Shown here one piece after another: positions 15,858-25,821 of a stretch of 64,000 nucleotides of DNA. Source of the DNA: JADJPG01 sp964491875. GTDB lineage: Bacteria; Verrucomicrobiota; Verrucomicrobiia; Limisphaerales; JADJPG01. How positions within the stretch are numbered: position 1 is the stretch's first letter; every line of letters begins with the position of its first letter. The notes below the pieces were generated by a model. The model was not told where the DNA came from. It did no database searches and worked only from the letters and a program-made list of their open reading frames with translations. The position numbers and the translations under genes are program-made. The stretch spans positions 62,001-126,000 of the forward strand of contig CAZBIC010000003.1 of the NCBI GenBank assembly GCA_964491875.1. The letters run 5' to 3'.

Positions 15858-17360
15858 TTGTCTGAGTATCGTTATCGCAACGTGACTCCCCCATCGACTC
15901 CGCCGCCTTTGCCTAAGCTTCCCCGGCGTCGCCTTCCGCTGGGAGTTCGGATTTTTCTGACGCTGGTATTGGTCTGCATTGGTGGAATCGTGGGCGTGTG
16001 CGCTTGGTATCGACTGTCCAATGATGCCGCCGTGAGGAAGCTCGAAGGTGAAGCTCGGAAACGGGGCGAGCCGCTCACGCTCTCTGAGCTGGCCACCAAT
16101 TATCCAGCGATTCCGGATGGGGAAAACGCCGCGATCGCCCTGATGGAGATTTGGGAGAAGGATGAGCCGGAGTATTGGCAGGCGTTTCGAGCGGGGACAC
16201 GACCCTTGTCCCAGCGGAAGAATGTCGAATGGGATCCGATACTCCCCGTAGTCGGTGTCGAAGTCAGGAACCAGCCCAGAACGACGGCGTATTCTCCAGA
16301 AAGCATCGCGGTTGCGGAATCGTTCCTTGGCTCAAATCACGTACGGATGGCTGCGGTGCAGCGGGTGTTAATGGAGCGGCCAAAAGTACGGTTTCCCGTG
16401 AAGTTTACGGACGGGCTTGCCGCATTGATGCCGCATGTCGCGCAATTGCGGACGGAATCGCAAGCAGTTCGAGTGGCCGCTGCGCTTGCGATTGAGAAGG
16501 GCAACGCGTGGGACGCGATTGCGAAACTGGAAGAACAAGTTCGACTCGCCGACGCGCTGAAAGACGGGCCATTTCTCATCGAGCACCTCGTCCGCCTTTC
16601 CATTCACATGGGAGTCATCTCGGACATGGAGCGATTGCTGACCCGGCTACCGGTCGGAGCCGGCGAGTTGGCGGGCTTGGAGTCTATCGCTCGTTCCCTT
16701 GAGATGTCGGAGGCGTTTCGGCGCACGATGATTGAAGAGCGCGCCACGTGCTTGAGCACTTTTGAGCTGTCTGACTCGGCGGTTCAACAGCTGTTCGAAA
16801 CGACTGACGATCCAAATGAGAAGGCTCCCAGCCCGGAATTTCTGCGCGCCGCACTTCGAGCCGTCAATTTGACAGGCGTGCTGTCAGCGGATCGACGGTT
16901 GATGCTTGAAACCATGGGCCAAGTGATTGCCTTGAGCGAAACCAACAACGCTGAGTCTCTCGTTGCGATCGAGGGAACCTTTGCGGAAATGGATGCCAAG
17001 GCTCGCCAGTTTCCGCCGAAAATATTCTGCGGGCTGCTGCTGCCCGCATTGGGGAAAGGAGCCGCGAAGTTCGCCTCCATGGAAGCCCGCCGGCGGTGCG
17101 CCCTCACGGCGATTGCGGTGGAGAAGTATCGGCTGGAGCACCGGAGCCAGTTGCCTGAACAGTTAAGCGAACTGGTGCCCAAGTATCTGGCGCAAGTTCC
17201 CGAAGATCCATTCGTCGCCCATCTGCTCCGATTCCGGAAACTGGCGAAGGGATTTGTTGTCTATTCGGTCGGTCCCGATCGCGAGGATCAGCAGGGCCGC
17301 GAACGGGGCGACAAGCGTGCGGCTGGCGCCTTTGACGAAGCCTTCGGTCTTGAACGGTGA
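15858..17360 (+). CDS. Membrane-anchored protein of unknown function
   Basis: A 500-residue product with a Pro-rich cytoplasmic N-terminus, one membrane helix (about residues 30-50, GVRIFLTLVLVCIGGIVGVCAW) and a large mainly helical extracytoplasmic domain. The C-terminus (YLAQVPEDPFVAHLLRFRKL, then FVVYSVGPDREDQQG) resembles the end of many planctomycete/verrucomicrobial secreted proteins that carry a short pilin-like beta segment. The TTG at 15858 and the GTG at 15882 are both possible starts. I do not recognise the domain. Its GC content is lower than that of its neighbours by eye. Confidence 0.65.
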   Translation: MSEYRYRNVTPPSTPPPLPKLPRRRLPLGVRIFLTLVLVCIGGIVGVCAWYRLSNDAAVRKLEGEARKRGEPLTLSELATNYPAIPDGENAAIALMEIWEKDEPEYWQAFRAGTRPLSQRKNVEWDPILPVVGVEVRNQPRTTAYSPESIAVAESFLGSNHVRMAAVQRVLMERPKVRFPVKFTDGLAALMPHVAQLRTESQAVRVAAALAIEKGNAWDAIAKLEEQVRLADALKDGPFLIEHLVRLSIHMGVISDMERLLTRLPVGAGELAGLESIARSLEMSEAFRRTMIEERATCLSTFELSDSAVQQLFETTDDPNEKAPSPEFLRAALRAVNLTGVLSADRRLMLETMGQVIALSETNNAESLVAIEGTFAEMDAKARQFPPKIFCGLLLPALGKGAAKFASMEARRRCALTAIAVEKYRLEHRSQLPEQLSELVPKYLAQVPEDPFVAHLLRFRKLAKGFVVYSVGPDREDQQGRERGDKRAAGAFDEAFGLER

Positions 17361-17556
17361 ATCCCGACTGCGGAGTCTTCGTGACCGCGTGGCCTTGGTG
17401 AAGTTCGCGGCAGAAGATTTTTGAAGGCCAACGTCCGGCGATTTTCCCGGAATCCCCGGTTGAAGGATTGGGCGGGGTGGGTTACGACTAAGGCGTTCTT
17501 CCACAACGGCCGTTAATTGGGTGTGGAAGTTTGTGTCTGAAGAAAAGGAAACAAGC

Positions 17557-17588
17557 GCGAGGCAGGGGGAACCCGCTGAAGGCTTCGC
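17557..17588 (+). other. Leader hairpin before the beta-roll gene
   Basis: Bases 17557-17563 (GCGAGGC) can pair with 17582-17588 (GCTTCGC), with an inner GGG/CCC pairing between them. It lies 30 nt before the ATG at 17619 in a 258-bp gap that otherwise shows no gene. It may be a transcript leader structure; I could not match it to a known riboswitch class. Confidence 0.25.
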
Positions 17589-17618
17589 ACGACAAACGGA
17601 AGAGCAACATCACGACGT

Positions 17619-20600
17619 ATGAAGAGGAATCTTACTCACATTGGCGCGCTGCTTTTGGCGCTGGCGTTTATCGAATCCACCGTTCAGGCGGCGGAGCCGG
17701 CGATTTCGACGGCGTTCACGTATCAGGGCCGGCTTAATGCGGAGGGCGGTCCGGCCAGCGGCCTGTATGATTTTGAATTCCGCCTGTTCGGCGGGGAGAC
17801 GAATGCGACGGCGGTGGCGGGTCCGGCCAGCGCGGGCGCGGTGTGGGTGACGAACGGGGCGTTCCAGACGACGCTCGATTTCGGCAGCGGCGTGTTCACG
17901 GGCGAGGAGCGGTGGCTGGAGATCGCGGTGCAATGCACGGCGTGCGACGGGTTGCCGGTGACGTTGAGTCCGCGCCAGCGGCTGACGGCGACGCCACAAG
18001 CACTCTTTGCGCTGAACGCGGGCGGGCTGGCCACGTATTCGGGTGCACCGCTGGACATCACGTTGAACGGGCAGCGGGTGATGCGGTATCAGCCGGCGAC
18101 GTCGCCGACGCTGGGGTTCATGCCGAACATCATCGGCGGCGTGGGCTCGTATGTGACGACGCAGAACCACGGTGTGACGGTGGCCGGCGGCGGGTATCAC
18201 GACGTGGAGGATGAATCGTATTTCTCGACGGTGTCGGGCGGCCTGAGCAACTGGCTGGCGCGCGGCACGGTGTTCTCGGTGATTGCAGGAGGTGAGGGGA
18301 ATCAGATTCAAGCGAACTCACGGCACTCGGCCATCTTGGGGGGCAAAGCCAACCGCGTTGGCCCGGGGAATGGATCGATGATTGGTGGCGGTGTCAGTAA
18401 TTACGTTGCCCAAGGACACCATCTGGTGATTGCCGGTGGCCTGGACAACGAGATTGATCCCGGCAATCAGCTTTCGACAATCAGCGGTGGGTTTCACAAC
18501 TTGATCGGTCATTTTTCTTCTCACACGACGATTGGAGGCGGTCAAAGCAACAGCGTGGGCCGCTCCACTGTCGCGGCGACCATCGGTGGCGGTGAGAGCA
18601 ACTTCGCCGGGGTGGAATCTCGCGGCGGCACCGTTGGCGGTGGCAGAGGCAACCAAATCGGGGCGCGCGGCAATTTCAACACCGTCGGAGGCGGGAATGG
18701 AAACGACGTGGGCGCTTTTGTTTCGACTGCGACGATTGGCGGCGGCGGCGGCAATCAGATCGAGAGTTCAAACAGCGAGCTTCACTACGCCTACTATGGA
18801 ACCATCGCGGGTGGCGGCGAGAATGTGATCGGGGCGAGGTCCAGCCGGGCGACCATTGGTGGCGGCGGCCAGAATGCGATTGGTGCGCTGTCGGAGAACG
18901 CCACGGTCTCGGGCGGATTCTCGAATCGGGTAGGTCAGCAAGCGACGGCCGGGGTGATTGGTGGCGGCGTTGAGAATCAGATTCAGCAGAACACACCGCA
19001 CTCAACCATAGCGGGCGGCAAAGCCAACCGAATTGGGCCTGGGGGCGGCTCGGCGATTGGCGGCGGCGTGAGCAACTACGTGGCCCAAGGGCATCACCTG
19101 GTAATTGCAGGTGGCTTGGACAACGAGATTAATGGCGGCAATCAGCTTTCGACGATTAGTGGCGGATTTCACAACTACATTGATGTTTTTTCGTCTCATA
19201 CGACCATTGCGGGCGGCCAGAGCAATAGCGTTGGCCGCTACACTGTTGCAGCGACCATTGGTGGCGGTGAGAACAACTTCGCAGGTGTGGAATCCACTGG
19301 TGGGACGGTTGGCGGTGGTAGAGGTAACCAAATCGGGGCGCGCGGGAACTACAACACCGTCGGTGGCGGTAATGGAAACAACGTGGGCAGCTTTGTTTCC
19401 GGAGCCACTGTTGGTGGCGGCGGCGGCAATCAGATCGAGAGTTCGGCCAGCGAGCTTCACTACGCCCTCTATGGAACCATCGCGGGTGGCGGCGGCAATG
19501 TAATCTCGGCAAGGTCCAGCCGGGCGACGATTGGTGGCGGTGGCCAGAATGCGGTTGGTGGGCTGTCAGAGAACGCCACGGTTTCGGGCGGATTCTCAAA
19601 TCGGATCGGCTCGCAAGTCGCGAGTGCGATGATTGGTGGCGGGTTGCGGAATGAAATCGATACGCCGGCAGGCCGGCCGATTCAGGGCGCGTCCATTGGT
19701 GGTGGAGTGGAGAACCGGAATTTCAGCTCGGACTTTGCGGTGATCAGCGGTGGGCGCAGTAATGTCATCGAACTGGGGTCGAAGGGTGCGGTCATCGGAG
19801 GTGGGGAAGCCAACCGGATGGATGTATGGAGCCAGAACGCTACGATTTCAGGAGGAGCGAGCAATTTTCTGGGATGGCACAACTATGGATCAACGATTGG
19901 CGGAGGCGTTCGTAATTCGACGGGATCAGATGCGACTTACTCAACGATCAGTGGTGGAGTAGGAAACAATGCCGGCGGGCGGGACTCAGTCGGAGCAACC
20001 ATTGGTGGAGGCTCTGGAAACGTCGTCGAAAGCTTCAATCGCAACGCCACCATTGCCGGCGGGGAAACCAATTACATTGGGCCCTATACCTTCGGTGCGA
20101 CGGTTGCTGGTGGAACGGGCAACAGAATCGAAATGTACGGTTTGAGGAGCACCATAAGCGGTGGGAGTCAGAATCAGATTGGGCAGAACGTATCGCATGC
20201 AGTGATTTCCGGTGGCGAATCCAACTCGGTCACCGGATCTTACGGCAGTGTTTCGGGCGGGCGATTGAACCTTGCGGCGGGGACCAACAGCTTCGCGGCG
20301 GGCAATCGGGCGAAGGCGACCAATGACGGCGCGTTCGTGTGGGCGGATTTGCAGGAGGCGGATTTTACTTCCACGGGTACGAACCAGTTTCTGGTGCGTG
20401 CGTCGGGTGGCGTGGGCGTCAACACGGAGGCGCCGCAGTTCGCGCTGCATGTGAATGGCGACGCGGGCAAGCCGGGCGGCGGCGCGTGGTCGGTGGCGTC
20501 GGACGAGCGGCTCAAGAAGGATGTGCGTCCACTGGAACAAGCGCTGGCGCGGTTGCTGAAGCTGCACGGCGTGACTTACGAGTACAAGAACCCGGAGGTG

Positions 20601-20858
20601 ATTCATGAGCTGCCGGGCCAGCAGACGGGCATGATTGCGCAGGAGGTCGAGAAGGTGTTCCCGGAATGGGTGGAGACCGGTCGCGACGGCATGAAGCGCC
20701 TGAGCGTGCGCGGCTTTGAGGCGCTGACGGTGGAAGCGTTGCGCGAGTTGCGCGCGGAAAAGGATGCACAGATTCGCGCGCGCGATAGGCAGATCGAGTC
20801 GATGGAGAAGCGTCTCGCGGCGATTGAGGCGAAGCTGAACGACCGAGCCACCGAGTGA
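17619..20858 (+). CDS. Giant secreted beta-roll protein with S74 self-cleaving chaperone
   Basis: The 1079-residue protein has a signal peptide (cleavage near STVQAAEP), a beta-rich N-terminal domain (residues about 25-130, ISTAFTYQGRLN and YDFEFRLFGG), then about 700 residues of short Gly-rich repeats of the type TIGGGxxNxIG, and a C-terminal intramolecular chaperone of the endosialidase type (peptidase S74). Ser961 in ASDERLKKDV is the expected autocleavage residue and GMIAQEVEKVFPEWV and SVRGFEALTVEALREL complete the domain, which ends in a coiled coil. The repeats resemble trimeric autotransporter or tail-fibre beta-rolls, so a trimeric surface fibre released from its chaperone is likely. 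No outer-membrane anchor is visible. Two 225-residue blocks are tandem duplicates (675-bp period). Confidence 0.85.
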   Translation: MKRNLTHIGALLLALAFIESTVQAAEPAISTAFTYQGRLNAEGGPASGLYDFEFRLFGGETNATAVAGPASAGAVWVTNGAFQTTLDFGSGVFTGEERWLEIAVQCTACDGLPVTLSPRQRLTATPQALFALNAGGLATYSGAPLDITLNGQRVMRYQPATSPTLGFMPNIIGGVGSYVTTQNHGVTVAGGGYHDVEDESYFSTVSGGLSNWLARGTVFSVIAGGEGNQIQANSRHSAILGGKANRVGPGNGSMIGGGVSNYVAQGHHLVIAGGLDNEIDPGNQLSTISGGFHNLIGHFSSHTTIGGGQSNSVGRSTVAATIGGGESNFAGVESRGGTVGGGRGNQIGARGNFNTVGGGNGNDVGAFVSTATIGGGGGNQIESSNSELHYAYYGTIAGGGENVIGARSSRATIGGGGQNAIGALSENATVSGGFSNRVGQQATAGVIGGGVENQIQQNTPHSTIAGGKANRIGPGGGSAIGGGVSNYVAQGHHLVIAGGLDNEINGGNQLSTISGGFHNYIDVFSSHTTIAGGQSNSVGRYTVAATIGGGENNFAGVESTGGTVGGGRGNQIGARGNYNTVGGGNGNNVGSFVSGATVGGGGGNQIESSASELHYALYGTIAGGGGNVISARSSRATIGGGGQNAVGGLSENATVSGGFSNRIGSQVASAMIGGGLRNEIDTPAGRPIQGASIGGGVENRNFSSDFAVISGGRSNVIELGSKGAVIGGGEANRMDVWSQNATISGGASNFLGWHNYGSTIGGGVRNSTGSDATYSTISGGVGNNAGGRDSVGATIGGGSGNVVESFNRNATIAGGETNYIGPYTFGATVAGGTGNRIEMYGLRSTISGGSQNQIGQNVSHAVISGGESNSVTGSYGSVSGGRLNLAAGTNSFAAGNRAKATNDGAFVWADLQEADFTSTGTNQFLVRASGGVGVNTEAPQFALHVNGDAGKPGGGAWSVASDERLKKDVRPLEQALARLLKLHGVTYEYKNPEVIHELPGQQTGMIAQEVEKVFPEWVETGRDGMKRLSVRGFEALTVEALRELRAEKDAQIRARDRQIESMEKRLAAIEAKLNDRATE
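18290..19641 (+). repeat. 675-bp tandem duplication inside the beta-roll gene
   Basis: Bases 18290-18966 and 18965-19641 are direct copies with a 675-bp period (225 codons). The AAAGCCAACCG word recurs at 18345 and 19020, ATCAGATTCA at 18301 and 18976. Many stretches are nearly identical at DNA level, including third positions, which points to a fairly recent duplication. Confidence 0.85.
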
Positions 20859-20901
20859 CGGTGCTCGGCTTGGTGACGAAGTTCTCGCCGAAATCCGCTG
20901 T

Positions 20902-21231
20902 TCAAACCACTGTCAACGGCCCGTCAAACGTCGTGAGGCTGATGACTTCGGTGCGGGCGATGTGGGGGCCGTGCGGCGTTCCTTTCGGCGCAAAGAAGAG
21001 TGTGCCGGGAGTATAAACGACGCCGGATTCTTCCCATTCACCGGACAGGACGTAGGCCCATTCGTTGGCTTGGGGATGCGTGTGGGCCGGGACGGTGACG
21101 CCGGCCTTGAACTTCCTGAGCACGACGACTCCGCCGGTATCCGCGTGCTTGTGGAGGAGCATCAACTCGACGCCCTCGTAGGGACCGGGTTGCCAGGTCT
21201 TGTCCTTCGCGAGGGCGACGTAGGGAAACAT
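20902..21231 (-). CDS. Small cupin-domain protein
   Basis: A 109-residue single cupin. The metal-binding motif 1 is seen as VPAHTHPQANEWAYVLSGEW (two His and a Glu) and motif 2 as GTLFFAPKGTPHGP. Such small cupins act as metal-dependent dioxygenases, isomerases or sensors like ChrR; the reaction here cannot be assigned. It lies 6 bp after the DUF1080 gene in the same direction and is probably cotranscribed with it, and is convergent with the beta-roll gene. Confidence 0.85.
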   Translation of the reverse strand: MFPYVALAKDKTWQPGPYEGVELMLLHKHADTGGVVVLRKFKAGVTVPAHTHPQANEWAYVLSGEWEESGVVYTPGTLFFAPKGTPHGPHIARTEVISLTTFDGPLTVV

Positions 21232-21237
21232 GGCGGA

Positions 21238-21915
21238 TTAAAGTTCCTTGATGCGGATGTTGCGGAAACGGACTTCGAGGGTCGTCTCGCGCTTGCCGAC
21301 GCCGTGGACTTGCAGGCCGAAGAAACCTGACGAGACGCGCGAGTCTTTCAGCTCGGCGGCGGGCACGTCATTGATCCACGTCTTGATGGAATCTCCGCGG
21401 GCTTCGATGTGAAACTTGTTCCACTCGCCCTGCTTGAAGGCCTTGCGCGCTGCCTCGTTGTTCTTGAGATCGTTCAGCCAGCCGCGGGCGCCTTCCTCGA
21501 AGAGTCCGCCTGACCACGCGCGGGCGCTGGTGTCGATCTCCGCTTGCAGGCCGTGGACGCGGCCGGCGGGGACTTTGGTTTTCTTTCCGTTCCACTCGAA
21601 CTCGGTCGAGTGGTCGAAATGATGGCTGCGAATCTGGACGCCGGAGTTCAATCCTTGATCGACCTTGAACTCGATCTCGAAGATGAAGTTCGTGAAGTCA
21701 CGCGCGGTGCAGAGAAAGGAATTGGGCGTGTTCGGCACGCAGGAACCGATGAGGACGCCGTCCTCGATGCGATACTTCGCCTTGCCGCCCCGCTGCACCC
21801 AGCCGTCGAGCGTCTTACCGTCGAACAACGGGGTCCAGCCACCGGTGTCGGCGCCGGAAACGGTGGCGATGAAGGCGTGCAAGATTAAGGTCAGGCCAAC
21901 GAGCGTCGTTTTCAT
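21238..21915 (-). CDS. Secreted DUF1080 (3-keto-disaccharide hydrolase-like) protein
   Basis: The ATG at 21915 begins the signal peptide MKTTLVGLTLILHAFIATVSG; an upstream in-frame ATG at 21945 would add ten residues without improving it. The mature part has the DUF1080 hallmarks: GWTPLFDGKTLDGWVQRG, DFTNFIFEIEFKVDQGLNSGVQIRS and EWNKFHIEARGDSIKTWIND. The fold is a concanavalin-like beta-sandwich; some members hydrolyse 3-keto-glycosides, but most copies in this phylum are uncharacterised. It precedes the cupin gene by 6 bp. Confidence 0.85.
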   Translation of the reverse strand: MKTTLVGLTLILHAFIATVSGADTGGWTPLFDGKTLDGWVQRGGKAKYRIEDGVLIGSCVPNTPNSFLCTARDFTNFIFEIEFKVDQGLNSGVQIRSHHFDHSTEFEWNGKKTKVPAGRVHGLQAEIDTSARAWSGGLFEEGARGWLNDLKNNEAARKAFKQGEWNKFHIEARGDSIKTWINDVPAAELKDSRVSSGFFGLQVHGVGKRETTLEVRFRNIRIKEL

Positions 21916-22056
21916 TGAGTGTGAAGCAGGATGGGGCGAAGGCACGGATGTTCAACGCCAAATTTTCCGGGCGAACGCCGTGGACGGGGCGCATTGTCAG
22001 TAACTTTTCGGCGTGTCGACTTGCGCGGAACTTTTGCGGGGCAGTAATCTTGGCTG

Positions 22057-25000
22057 ATGTCGCACGCGGACTTTGTCCATCTCCATCTGCATACCGAGTA
22101 CAGCTTGCTCGACGCCACTTGCCGGCTCGACAAGCTGGTAGACAAGGCCCATGACCTGAAGTTCCACTCGATGGCGCTGACCGACCACGGCGTGCTCTAC
22201 GGAGCGGTGGATTTCTACCAGGCGGCGCAGGAGAAGGGCATCAAGGCGATCATCGGCTGCGAGGTGTACGTCGCGCCCGGGTCGCGGCTGGAAAAGAAAT
22301 CCAGCACCGGTGGGCGCGATGTTTACAATCACCTCGTGCTGCTCGCGCAGGATCAGGAAGGTTACAAGAACCTGACGAAGCTCGTCACCTCCGCGCACCT
22401 GGAGGGCTATTACTACAAGCCGCGCATCGACAAGGAAATCCTCGCGCAACACAGCAAGGGCTTGATCGCGCTCTCCGGCTGTCTCGCGAGCGAGATCCCC
22501 GACGCGATCATGAAGGACGACCTCGCGAAGGCGCGGGCGTCGATCGACTGGTTCAAACAGATCCTGGGCCCGGAGAATTTCTATCTCGAACTTCAGAACC
22601 ACGGCATTCCCGAGCAGGCGAAGGTGAACAAGCACCTCATCCCGTGGGCGAAGGAGTTCGGCCTGAAATGCGTCGCGACGAATGACGTTCATTATATCGA
22701 GAAGAAACATTCGCACGCGCACGACTGTCTCATTTGCCTCGGCACTCAAGCGCAGCTCGCGGACTCGAAGCGCATGCGCTATGTGCAGGAGCAGTTCTAC
22801 CTGCGCAGCGCGGAGGAGATGAAGGCGCTCTTTGCTGAGGTGCCGGACGCGGTGCAGAACACGCTCGAAGTCGCGGAGAAGTGCAATGTAACGTTTGACT
22901 TTAAGACGCTGCATTACCCGGTCTTCCAGCCGCCCGAGACGTTTTCGCGTGAAGGCTACCTGCGCCATCAGCTCGCGGAAGGCTTGGAGCGTCGCTACAC
23001 GATTCGCGCCCGGGGCGAGGGGAAGGAATTTATCATCGAAGGAATCACGGACCCGACGCGCTTGCCGACGTATCAGAAGAGCGGCGGTGAAGCGCTTCCG
23101 GCCGAGAAGCTTCATCACGATTCCCATGTGGCGGAGGCGATCAAGAAGGTCATCGACCGTCTCCAGATCGAGCTCACCGTCATCGAGAAGACGGGGTTCA
23201 TCTCCTACTTCCTCATCTGCGCGGACTTCATCAGTCACGGTCGCAAGCTCGGTGTGGCGTGCGTGGCGCGTGGTTCCGCGGCCGGTTCCATCGTCACCTA
23301 TTTGCTCGGCATTGCGAACGTCGACCCGATTCGTTACGGGCTGCTCTTCGAGCGCTTCTTGAATCCCGAGCGCGTCAACCCGCCTGATATCGACATCGAC
23401 TTCGCTGACGATCGCCGCGGCGACGTGATCGAATACGTGCGCCAGAAATACGGCCGCGACGCTGTTGCGCAGATCATCACGTTCGGCACGATGGGCGCGA
23501 AGTCCGTCATTCGCGACGTAGGTCGCGTGATGGGCTTGAGCTTCAGCGAATGCGACCGGCTCGCGAAGATGATTCCGAACGAGCTGAAGATGTCGCTCGA
23601 GAAGGCGCTCAAGCAGTCGCCCGATTTCAAGACCGCTTACGAGACGGAGGAAGTCACACGCGAGCTCGTCGACAACGCGTTCGTGCTGGAAGACATCGCG
23701 CGCAACTCCAGCGTGCACGCCGCCGGCGTCGTGATCGGACCCGAGCCGCTGGTGAATTTGCTCCCGCTCAAGCAGGACGAAGACGGTACCATCGTCACGC
23801 AGTATGCGATGGGTCCGGTCGGCGATCTCGGCCTGTTGAAGATGGACTTCCTCGGGCTGAAGACGCTCACGGTCATCCGCAACGTCTGTGAGTTGGTGAA
23901 GAAGACGCAGGGCATCGACATCCCGATCGACAATCTGCCGCTCGATGACCAGACGACCTACGACATTCTGAACAAGGGCAACACGGTCGGCGTGTTCCAG
24001 CTGGAATCCGGCGGCATGCGCGACTTGTGCCGGAAGTTCAAGATCGGCTCCGTCGAACACATCACGGCGCTCGTGGCGCTCTATCGGCCGGGCCCGATGG
24101 ATCTCATTCCCGACTTCATCAAGCGGCGTCACGGCGAGGTGGAGATCGTTTACGAACATCCGCTCCTCGAAAGCATCTCGAAGGAAACCTACGGCGTGCT
24201 CATCTATCAGGAGCAGGTGATGCAGGCTGCCCAGATTCTCGCCGGCTACACGCTCGGCGGCGCCGATTTGCTGCGCCGCGCGATGGGCAAGAAGAAGGTC
24301 GAAGAGATGCAGAAGCAGCGCGAGACCTTCGTGAAGGGCGCTGCGAAGACGAACAACATTCCTCCGGCGAAGGCGAACCAGGTTTTCGACTTGCTCGAAA
24401 AGTTTGCCGGCTACGGCTTCAACAAATCGCATGCCGCCGCCTACGCGATCGTCGCGTATCAAACCGCGTATCTGAAGGCGAACTACCCGGTCGAGTTCCT
24501 CAGCGCGATGATGACGAACGAAATGGGCACGACCGAGAAGCTCACGATCGTTCTCAACGAAGCGAAGTCGATGGGCGTCGAGGTCCTGCCGCCGGACGTG
24601 AATGACGGGCAGATGCTGTTCGCGCCTTCCTCATCGAGCGAGAAAAAGGCGATCCGCTTCGGCCTAGCGGCGATCAAAGGCGTGGGCGAAGTCGCCGTGC
24701 AGGCGATCATCAAGGCGCGCGACGAAGGTGGGAAGTTCAAGAACCTCTCCGACATGTGCGAACGCGTGGACACGCGCACGGTCAACAAGAAGACGCTCGA
24801 AGCGCTCATCAAATGCGGTGCCTGCGATTGTTTCGGGGAAACTCGCGCGAGCATGTTCGCCAGCATCGAACGTGTGCTGGCGCGTGCCTCGGAACTCGCC
24901 TACGACCGCGCACGTGGTCAGAGCTCGTTGTTCGGGGCGTTTGAAGAGAGCGCGCCGGAAAAGAAGCCGGACGCCGCGGCGCAACTGCCCGAGTGGCCGC

Positions 25001-25707
25001 AGCACGAATTGCTCGCGCACGAGAAGGAGTTGCTCGGCTTCTACGTCACCGGTCATCCGATGACCCCGTTCGCGCCGCTGCTGGAGAAGTATTGCCTGCA
25101 CAACAGCGTCACCGCGAAGACGCTCCCGCCGCGCACGCTCACGCGTCTCGGCGGCATGATCAGCGCCGTGCAACAGGGCTTCTCAAAGAAGAGCGGCAAA
25201 CCATACGCGATGGTCACCGTGGAGGATCTCGAAGGAACAGTCTCGATGCTCCTGATGAACGAGAACTACGACAAGTTCAGTTCGCTGCTCGTGCAGGGCA
25301 AGGCACTCCTGATCGTCGGCGAAGTGAACAACGATGAGGATCGGCCGAAGCTCTTCCCGCAGGAAATCATGGCGCTGGAAGACGCGCCCCGGAAGTACAC
25401 GAAGCAAGTTCACCTGCGCCTCAGCACCGCGAACCTCACGCCGGAAACCTTGCAGACCGCGCGGAGCTTGTTCGAAGCGCACCGAGGTCGTGTGCCGACG
25501 TTCCTCTGCCTGCGCCGACCAGCTGGCGAGCTCGTGTTCATCGAGACGCACGAGATGTTCGCGGTGACCCCGACCCAAGGGTTGCAGCAGGCCGTGGACG
25601 ACTTGTTCGGCGAGGACACCTACTACGCCAAGGTGGACACGACATTGCCCGAGCGCCAGAAGCGCGCCTGGGAACGCAAGTCCGAGAACGGCAGCGACGA
25701 CGAGTAG
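22057..25707 (+). CDS. dnaE: DNA polymerase III alpha subunit
   Basis: The catalytic subunit of the replicative DNA polymerase. The 1216-residue length fits DnaE1. The N-terminal PHP domain starts FVHLHLHTEYSLLDA; the polymerase core shows VARGSAAGSIVTYLLGI and the catalytic acidic motif PPDIDIDFADDRRGDVIEYV, followed by GVFQLESGGMRDL, LYRPGPMDLIPDFI and YGFNKSHAAAYAIVAYQTAY. An OB-fold region (RLGGMISAVQQG, then KKSGKPYAMVTVEDLEG) lies near residue 1040. It has its own upstream gap of about 140 bp and a 114-bp downstream gap. Nothing unusual seen. Confidence 0.98.
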   Translation: MSHADFVHLHLHTEYSLLDATCRLDKLVDKAHDLKFHSMALTDHGVLYGAVDFYQAAQEKGIKAIIGCEVYVAPGSRLEKKSSTGGRDVYNHLVLLAQDQEGYKNLTKLVTSAHLEGYYYKPRIDKEILAQHSKGLIALSGCLASEIPDAIMKDDLAKARASIDWFKQILGPENFYLELQNHGIPEQAKVNKHLIPWAKEFGLKCVATNDVHYIEKKHSHAHDCLICLGTQAQLADSKRMRYVQEQFYLRSAEEMKALFAEVPDAVQNTLEVAEKCNVTFDFKTLHYPVFQPPETFSREGYLRHQLAEGLERRYTIRARGEGKEFIIEGITDPTRLPTYQKSGGEALPAEKLHHDSHVAEAIKKVIDRLQIELTVIEKTGFISYFLICADFISHGRKLGVACVARGSAAGSIVTYLLGIANVDPIRYGLLFERFLNPERVNPPDIDIDFADDRRGDVIEYVRQKYGRDAVAQIITFGTMGAKSVIRDVGRVMGLSFSECDRLAKMIPNELKMSLEKALKQSPDFKTAYETEEVTRELVDNAFVLEDIARNSSVHAAGVVIGPEPLVNLLPLKQDEDGTIVTQYAMGPVGDLGLLKMDFLGLKTLTVIRNVCELVKKTQGIDIPIDNLPLDDQTTYDILNKGNTVGVFQLESGGMRDLCRKFKIGSVEHITALVALYRPGPMDLIPDFIKRRHGEVEIVYEHPLLESISKETYGVLIYQEQVMQAAQILAGYTLGGADLLRRAMGKKKVEEMQKQRETFVKGAAKTNNIPPAKANQVFDLLEKFAGYGFNKSHAAAYAIVAYQTAYLKANYPVEFLSAMMTNEMGTTEKLTIVLNEAKSMGVEVLPPDVNDGQMLFAPSSSSEKKAIRFGLAAIKGVGEVAVQAIIKARDEGGKFKNLSDMCERVDTRTVNKKTLEALIKCGACDCFGETRASMFASIERVLARASELAYDRARGQSSLFGAFEESAPEKKPDAAAQLPEWPQHELLAHEKELLGFYVTGHPMTPFAPLLEKYCLHNSVTAKTLPPRTLTRLGGMISAVQQGFSKKSGKPYAMVTVEDLEGTVSMLLMNENYDKFSSLLVQGKALLIVGEVNNDEDRPKLFPQEIMALEDAPRKYTKQVHLRLSTANLTPETLQTARSLFEAHRGRVPTFLCLRRPAGELVFIETHEMFAVTPTQGLQQAVDDLFGEDTYYAKVDTTLPERQKRAWERKSENGSDDE

Positions 25708-25821
25708 CACCGGCCTGGCGGACTTCCTACGAATCGCGATGCGGTTTCAATCGTCGGAAGAGGAGTGGCAAAATTCGGCTAGACCGCAGGTCGGCCCATC
25801 TCGATTGTTTCCGCTTACAGC

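Noticed and set aside
17521..17618. Riboswitch before the beta-roll gene
   Set aside because: A hairpin is present, but the conserved core of c-di-GMP or other classes I know could not be matched.
18290..19641. Assembly artefact as cause of the 675-bp duplication
   Set aside because: The two copies differ at many scattered positions, including amino-acid changes, so they are real diverged copies.
21997..24462. 821-residue minus-strand open frame opposite dnaE
   Set aside because: Arg/Leu/His/Val-rich shadow with no recognisable motif; dnaE is complete on the plus strand.
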